From positions 169,773,363-169,837,362 of the forward strand of contig CM077116.1 in assembly GCA_039619475.1 (NCBI GenBank): a stretch of 64,000 nucleotides of DNA. Reading direction: 5' to 3'. This document shows positions 58,600-64,000 of the stretch, piece by piece. The stretch's first letter is position 1, and every line of letters begins with the position of its first letter. Below the pieces are notes generated by a model, which saw only the letters and a program-made list of their open reading frames with translations, searched no databases and had not been told where the DNA came from. The position numbers and the translations under genes are program-made. Source of the DNA: Icerya purchasi. Taxonomy: Eukaryota > Arthropoda > Insecta > Hemiptera > Monophlebidae.

Positions 58600-60033
58600 T
58601 TATGTCAGTTTAGTATAAAAAAATATAAATGCTAAAATAACAAACTAATACGTAAGTAACAAAATTAATATAAGAATATCAAACTTGTTATCTTAGATGT
58701 TTTGTAATTTATCAAAGACATTTTGTCTATTTCTGATTGTATATTTATCATTTAAAGATATATTTTGTTTTAATATATTGGATATGTATTTGGCTAATTT
58801 ATATCCAGGGGCAGTTGTGTAATTTACTAAAGGTCTAATTGGTATATTTGGTTTATGTATTTTTAATAGTGGGTTGAGAGTTGGTGCTTTGGGGTTCATA
58901 TTTATAAAGAATTTGGCGATATTGTTATTTATTAGTAAATTTGATTCTTTTATTATTTTTCTTATTTTAGCCTGATATTTGTTTGTGGGATCGATTTTTG
59001 TCGTATTTATGTTATTTTCTTTTATAAAATTATCAGTTTTTTGAATAAGTTCATTTTTATTTATTATAATTATACTATTTCCTTTATCAGCTTTAGCGGT
59101 AACAGCATTTTCTTGGTTTAATTTATTATTTATATTTTTGATGGTTTTTTGTATTTTTAAATGGTCTGTGTTTGTTTTGTTTTTCTTTATAATGTTTAAA
59201 ATTGCGTGTGTTGCTTCGGCTCTTGTAATAGTTTGTTCATTTGTTGGTAATTTTTGTATTGCATTTTCAGTTTCTATTATTAAATTTTCATATTGTTTTT
59301 TATGTGATGTGTTTAAATTATATTTATAACCTAAATTTAAAACGTTGACTTCATCATTTGTAAATTTTATGGTAGTTAAGTTTACAGTTCTTGGATAAAA
59401 ATCAAATTTATTATTAATTGTAGGTTTAGGTATTTGTTGTTTTGCTAAAGTATTTAATTTTTTATTTATTATTTGTTGTTTTTGGTATATAATGGGTTTA
59501 ATTTTGTCATTAATTTTTTCAAAATATAAATTTAGAATTTCATAGTTTATATTATTAACTAATTGTAAATGTATTTTTAAGAGTTGTATATTGATTTTAT
59601 TCTTTTTGTTATATAGGTAATTTATTTCATTTTTGATCCAAAATATTTCAGCTTGTTTTTTGGTTTTTATTGCTACCGGAGATTTGTTTTTTATTTTTAT
59701 TGTTGCATATTTTGGTATTATATTCATTTGTAGGCATTTTTTATTGAAGTAGATGTTATTAATAGTTTTTTTCAATTTTAATGTTAAGTAAAATACATAT
59801 CCAATATATTAAAACAAAATATATCTTTAAATGATAAATATACAATCAGAAATAGACAAAATGTCTTTGATAAATTACAAAACATCTAAGATAACAAGTT
59901 TGATATTCTTATATTAATTTTGTTACTTACATATTAGTTTGTTATTTTAGCATTTATATTTTTTTATACTATAGTTACTAACAAACAGGATGATAAAATA
60001 TTCTTTAATGAATTTTAATTATGTCAGTTTAGT
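58600..60033 (-). mobile_element. Palindromic Penelope-like element with 15-bp target duplication
   Basis: TTATGTCAGTTTAGT occurs at 58600-58614 and again at 60019-60033, bracketing the insertion. Inside, 181-bp arms at 58611-58791 and 59791-59971 are inverted copies with a single difference seen (TACGTAAG/TATGTAAG). Between them lies the N-terminal part of a Penelope-type reverse transcriptase read on the minus strand. Each arm contains the last 31 codons of that frame plus its stop and about 80 bp of 3' flank. Right of the second arm are 47 bp without counterpart. The element lacks the RT catalytic part and GIY-YIG endonuclease. Confidence 0.8.
58693..59775 (-). pseudogene. Penelope-like reverse transcriptase, N-terminal portion
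   Basis: The frame is open for 360 codons, but its first codon is TTG (first ATG is codon 17), so the 5' end is truncated. Lys/Asn-rich residues 1-220 are followed by ENAVTAKADKGNSIIIINK, the ADKG motif of Penelope-like RTs. Next come LNPLLKIHKPNIPIRPLVNY and APGYKLAKYISNILKQ, the RT region before the first catalytic Asp. It stops at VFDKLQNI, just before the expected 'SFDVxSLFT' segment. No catalytic Asp (motif A or C) is present, so it cannot polymerise. Open frame and clean codons suggest recent loss. Confidence 0.8.
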
Positions 60034-60208
60034 CTACTACTCAATAACTCGTCTTTTTTTTTAATATTACTATATTCCATACAATACTTTGGCTTTATTT
60101 TTTTTAATTTTCTCTTTATGTTAATTTTCTTTTTCCGCACCATTTTCAATACGTTCGTTATTTTTCAAATCAGCTCTCGACGTTACTTCGATTGTTTTTC
60201 ACGGCATA
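60034..60208. other. Spacer
   Basis: AT-rich with T runs. Nothing is recognised. Confidence 0.3.
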
Positions 60209-60323
60209 TTCATTTTTGGTCGTAATTTAAGTTCGTTCATTTTTCTGTTATTCGTAGTTTATGTTCTCACACGCTGTGAGTAGCAGCAAAAATGAACGAA
60301 CTAAAATTACGACCAAAAATGAA
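60209..60323. repeat. Hairpin with 36-bp arms and nested small hairpin
   Basis: TTCATTTTTGGTCGTAATTT at 60209 and its complement ending at 60323 pair over about 36 bp with one mismatch. In the 43-nt loop, CTCACA-CGC-TGTGAG forms a second perfect stem. The overall shape is that of a fold-back element. No coding sequence is present. Confidence 0.8.
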
Positions 60324-60416
60324 CTGGCGCCAGTAATGTAATCGTTTACCGTTGGTTTTACATATATATCTAAATGTAATGTACACACTGCACTGTGCAA
60401 AACTACAAATACATAT

Positions 60417-60419
<3 letters not shown>

Positions 60420-60471
<52 letters not shown>
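60420..60471. repeat. (TA)n microsatellite
   Basis: About 26 TA units followed by a short CA run, directly left of the Tigger element. Confidence 0.95.
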
Positions 60472-60480
<9 letters not shown>

Positions 60481-60701
60481 TATACAGTCGACTCGCGATT
60501 ATCGGATAATCGCGTTTATCTGGACTCCGTATTATCTGGATCGATTTTTCAAAAAAAAATAAATAAATAAATAAATAAATAAATAAAAAAAGAAGAAAAA
60601 GCTAAAGCGATTTTATAAAATCCACAGCTGTATGCAGAGCATACCTGAATAGTGGTTTACATTCGCTGAAAATGAAGTTGCTCTGAATTTTTTAAATCTT
60701 G

Positions 60702-61460
60702 ATTTCACAGAGAGTTTGTGCCTGCAGTTGCGAAACATTTGTCGGACAAACAATTACCGAGAAAAATAATCCTTATTCTCGGCAATGCTCCAATCCGGTA
60801 ACTGAAGAGTTACAAGATGGTGATATAAAGGCAATGTTTCTTCCAGCAAACATTACATCGGTTTGTCAACCTATGGATCAAGAAATCTTAGAGGCCTTAA
60901 AACACCAGACTAATATCAAACGTTGAAAATGATGAAGACTGTCAAGTTGCTTTAAAATCAATTGATTTGCTTGATGTTATATCTGAGGGATGGGAAAAGA
61001 TTAGTTCTATAGCATTAGTGCGGTCGTGGAAAATATTATTAGATCATAGAGTCAGTGATAAATGGAATGAAATTGACAAACACTGTAATTTAGACAATTC
61101 AAAAGACAACGAATTGCGTTTCTGTAATAAAAAATATTCCAAGATGTGAAACGGGTAGTAATACGGATAACGTTACCGAGTGTATAGGCAGCGACGAGAT
61201 CGAAGAAACAGCAGATGAGGATCTTGTGGCTATGGTACTCAACGAGGGGATCCAGTTGAAGAAAATATGGATAAAGAGTCCCTTCAAAGTTTTATACCAC
61301 ACTATGAAAAGGACTAAAGGCGATCGAAGCAGCGTTAGAGTACATTACTCGACGGGAAGAAGCGTCGCCGACTGATTTAGGCAAGCGACGAGATACATCG
61401 GCAAGAGGAAGAGAATGCAGCGAAAGACACAGACCTTAATCACAGACTTCTTTCAAAACT
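60702..61460 (+). pseudogene. Tigger-type transposase, C-terminal half, broken
   Basis: Pieces in shifted frames read EFVPAVAKHLSDKQLPRKII then LILGNAP (near 60,775), TEELQDGDIKAMFLPANITS plus VCQPMDQEILEALK (near 60,810-60,905), LDVISEGWEKISSIALVRSW (60,967 on) and a C-terminal KTQTLITDFFQN before the stop near 61,459. The family has LDNAP at the second catalytic Asp; here it reads LGNAP, so the acidic residue is lost. The first Asp region is deleted. QTLITDFF fits a PCNA-binding box (Q-x2-h-x2-F-F), known from pogo-type transposases. Confidence 0.85.
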
Positions 61461-61475
61461 AATTAATGTACACCG

Positions 61476-61565
61476 TAAGTTAATTTTCATGTTTATTTTT
61501 TTATAGGATATAAGTTAATTTTCATGTTTATTTTTTTATAGGATATAAGTTAATTTTCATTTTTT
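61476..61565 (+). repeat. 35-bp tandem repeat, 2.5 units
   Basis: TAAGTTAATTTTCAT recurs at 61476, 61511 and 61546 in almost identical 35-bp units, inside the 3' untranslated part of the Tigger element. Confidence 0.9.
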
Positions 61566-61652
61566 CATTTAATTTGCAGTATTTAACCCTGAACTCCGGC
61601 GTATCCGGACCGGCTGGCCGCCCAATTAATTCGGATAATCGCGAGTCCACTG

Positions 61653-63286
61653 TATATATATAAATAAAACGTAATGAAAGGAGAGGTAATCGTTCACAAA
61701 ACGAATATTTCCCACTCGCCTAAATATAAGAAATTTATTATAAATCCTTATCAACAGATACAAAATAAAGTTTTGAGTACAGGTAGCACGTGATAGACGA
61801 GACTGACGGATTAAAAAAAAAAACCCGGCGATATTATTAATATTAATGGAAAATAAACGAGTAAGTAAATAAAATAAAATAAGAAAAAAAGTGAAATACT
61901 CAGAGCAGCGAGGTAATTGTCTTCGGTTGTCGGAGATTTTCCTTTGTACTATTTTATAAAATTATGATAACACTTCGGACGACTGGCGCTAATTAAGTGT
62001 TACGGCTACGGAGCGGAGAACAGAACACGGTATCGGTCAGCTCTCTAATGAGCGGCCGGGATGTAGCAAACGCGTGCGACGAAAGAATCATGAAAATGGA
62101 TAGGGAACGCGCATCGCTGGGCTCGCAGACTCAGCGGAGATGGCCAATTACGACGGCAGTACAAGTATCAGACCGGAAAATTAATCAAATGATTTTACGA
62201 GTTATTTTCTTGGTCAGGATATCGCAATTTGCGCCCCCCCCCGACTCCTCGCCTTATTCGTTTTTTCCTTCTTCATCGCCTTCGTCCTCTTTCGCTGTTT
62301 TTAGTTTTTCATTTGGTACGCAATGGGAAAATGACCGAAAGGTAAAGCCGAACGTACCGAAAACAACCATTATTCCGTCCCAAGAACAACGTTACACTAA
62401 GCATAATGAGAGATGCCGGTTAAGACGCGTGCTGGTCACACTCCATTATACCGTGCGGCATTTAAGCGTGTTTTTATTACCTGGCGAAGGCAAAGTGTAT
62501 CGGCGCCTCTGTTCCATATAGCCGCCGTAACATTATCGAACATTATCGCCGCGGCAATTAGTTTCCCGAGAAATTCGTTTTTCGCTTTACATTATTCCTA
62601 ATTATTATGCAAATGCAGATCGTGTACGTGTCCCTTTTAAGAACACAGTGAAAGTAACCCTACTTAACCTTCATTTTCCGTCCGACCGCCAGTTGCGCGC
62701 ATATGTGTGCTTTTCAATTATATTACACTAGTCCATTTTTAAACGATCTGCCGTGAAACTTTCTCATTCCTGTTTACGTCGTGAAGTTTTTCCTGCCGGT
62801 ATTAAAGGGGGTGAAGAATCACCGACAAGGAAGGACATTAGTTAATTTAGGAATATTAAAAATAAACAAATAAAAACAAATGTTTCGAGATTTTTTTTTC
62901 AGGCTCGCGAAAAATTAACCTGGTTCAAAAGTTAAATTTTAACACTAACATGTATTACCGTTTCGCCGGCTATAGGTTACATTCGCTAACTTAAGATATG
63001 CATCGACGGACTTCGTACCCAGCGCCACTCGAATGAAACCCTCTTTCTCTAACCAAAATTACACCACTATAATGGCCAGAGCTACCTGTTTCGTTCGACC
63101 TCGTTCGGTCACACATTGATAAATATATGTACAAAAATTTCACGTTTTCCGCGTTAATATGTACTACCCACAGTTGACGAGGCAACAAAAAAAAAAAAAA
63201 AAAAGGTAAACACAAAACTTGACCTAAAATGTGTTTCATACTTCACGAATGGTAAACATGAGAAAATGCAAAAGATCAGCCGAATC
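61653..63286. other. Mixed-composition block, no gene supported
   Basis: The part from about 61,980 to 62,660 is richer in G+C and CpG than most of the window and carries a 174-codon + frame at 61,997-62,521. That frame shows no domain, has a long Ser/Pro/Phe stretch from pyrimidine runs and overlaps another frame. It could be promoter-type or single-copy intergenic DNA. No exon boundary can be supported. Confidence 0.35.
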
Positions 63287-63315
63287 TATTATTATTATTA
63301 TTATTATTATTATTA
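63287..63315. repeat. (ATT)n microsatellite
   Basis: About nine ATT units. Confidence 0.9.
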
Positions 63316-63721
63316 CTACCTTTTTTTTCGGTTTGCCATTTTCGTTTCGTTTTAAAATCAAAATGGCTAAAGATCGGTTTATTTTTTTTTTTAATATTAA
63401 AGAAATATCACTTTATTAAAAGTGTTCTTTTAAAATCAATATTATAGATAGTCAAATGGCCCTGACTGCCAAACGACTTTAAATAAAATATATTTAAAAA
63501 GAAGATAGCGATTTAAGAATTTTGTAATAAAACGGACAAAGAAAAAAAAAAAGAGTAACCAAAACATTTACTATAATTGCCGGAGTAATGACAGGATGTA
63601 ACGTTCCGTGTTTTTTTTTTAAAAAAAATCAGTAATCTCCTTTTGCAAACTGTTCCGTACTAAATTGTATCCTACAAATTGATCTAAATTGTTTTCGAAA
63701 AGTCCAGAATTCGAATTTACA
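63316..63721. other. AT-rich spacer, no gene
   Basis: Homopolymer A and T runs only. Confidence 0.3.
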
Positions 63722-63823
63722 TTGAAAAATCGATAAATCAATAAATCGATAAATTGATGATGAATCGAAAAATCGATGAATTGAAAAATTGAAAAATCGA
63801 AAAATCGAAAAATCGAAAAATCT
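63722..63823. repeat. AAATCGATAAAT / GAAAAATC minisatellite
   Basis: Short units AAATCGATAAATTGAT grade into GAAAAATCGAAAAATC repeats over about 100 bp. This is simple sequence. Confidence 0.9.
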
Positions 63824-64000
63824 TTGTTAACACAGAGAACGCTTCCATTTACTGCAACGATACTATTTGGTTTTTTATTGATTTAATTTACCATCTCCTA
63901 CGCTGATCGAAGTGTAACGTTTAGTGGTTAAAAGTTGCCGGGTGATCATCAGAGCCCGATTTAATGAAAAATGTGAATATTAAATTTTCGAATTACGTCA

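Larger units (their letters stand above)
60485..61652 (+). mobile_element. Tigger/pogo element, internally deleted, with TIRs and TA duplication
   Basis: The left end CAGTCGACTCGCGATTATC and the right end (complement CAGTGGACTCGCGATTATCC) are inverted repeats with few differences. Both are flanked by TA, as expected for pogo/Tigger insertions. The length is 1,168 bp against more than 2 kb for full elements. The missing part is mainly the DNA-binding and first catalytic segment of the transposase. Confidence 0.88.

Noticed and set aside
60248..60570. Frames with Ile-Tyr repeats on both strands
   Set aside because: They are translations of the (TA)n tract at 60420-60471.
61997..62521. 174-codon plus-strand frame as a gene
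   Set aside because: No domain, a Ser/Pro/Phe stretch created by pyrimidine runs, and an overlapping alternative frame. The region is simply less AT-rich, so stops are rarer.
1..64000. CRISPR arrays, bacterial operons or phage modules
   Set aside because: No direct-repeat/spacer pattern, no ribosome-binding-site spaced gene clusters; composition and transposon content are those of an arthropod nuclear genome.

Overview
The window looks like AT-rich, repeat-dense, non-coding DNA from an arthropod, most probably an insect. I find no intact cellular protein-coding gene and no canonical tRNA, rRNA or CRISPR array. The evidence is the mix of mobile elements: Tigger/pogo and mariner-type DNA transposons, a Mutator-like transposase fragment, several non-LTR retrotransposon 3' ends (some R1-like, some with an RNase H domain), a Ty3/gypsy LTR element, a Penelope-like element and a protein-primed family-B DNA polymerase of the Polinton/Maverick type. 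Only the LTR element looks complete and possibly active. The species cannot be named from the sequence.

Layout. 1-6.8 kb: a broken Polinton-like DNA polymerase B (1237-4930, +) carrying an endonuclease VII-like domain, followed by a degenerate 20-bp tandem array, a 235-bp direct duplication and a 50-bp direct repeat. 7-8.6 kb: a C-terminally truncated Mutator-like transposase on the minus strand and a solo mariner-like end. 8.9-11.1 kb: two abutting non-LTR retrotransposon fragments in opposite orientations, both with RNase H. 15-21.5 kb: two copies of a dispersed repeat with internal tandem units, a third RNase H-type LINE fragment (16.0-16.6 kb) and a decayed Tigger/pogo transposase (17.0-18.6 kb, minus). 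21.5-27 kb: mostly featureless apart from a small hairpin. 27-33 kb: a fold-back element with a tRNA-like core, three more LINE fragments including one R1-like, and a possible SINE.

35.2-40.4 kb is the youngest part. A 254-bp MITE with 31-bp inverted repeats lies next to an (AT)n tract that holds a 4.9-kb Ty3/gypsy retrotransposon. Its two 304-bp LTRs show no difference by eye, and gag and pol are open. They are joined at a canonical -1 slippery heptamer placed directly before the gag stop.

40.4-58 kb is mostly sparse: two LINE 3' fragments of one family, a third copy of the dispersed repeat, a Penelope-like end with a hammerhead-like motif, a 112-bp near-perfect hairpin and a 308-bp degenerate tandem repeat. 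58.6-61.7 kb holds a palindromic Penelope-like insertion (181-bp inverted arms, 15-bp target-site duplication), a 36-bp-arm hairpin and a Tigger element with recognisable TIRs and TA duplication. The last 2.3 kb has a richer, CpG-containing block without a recognisable gene.

The genes do not form a pathway. The window is a record of successive insertions. The points most worth following are the PolB-endonuclease VII fusion, the palindromic Penelope derivative, the gag-pol slippery site with an unusually short leader, and the unnamed periodic repeats.
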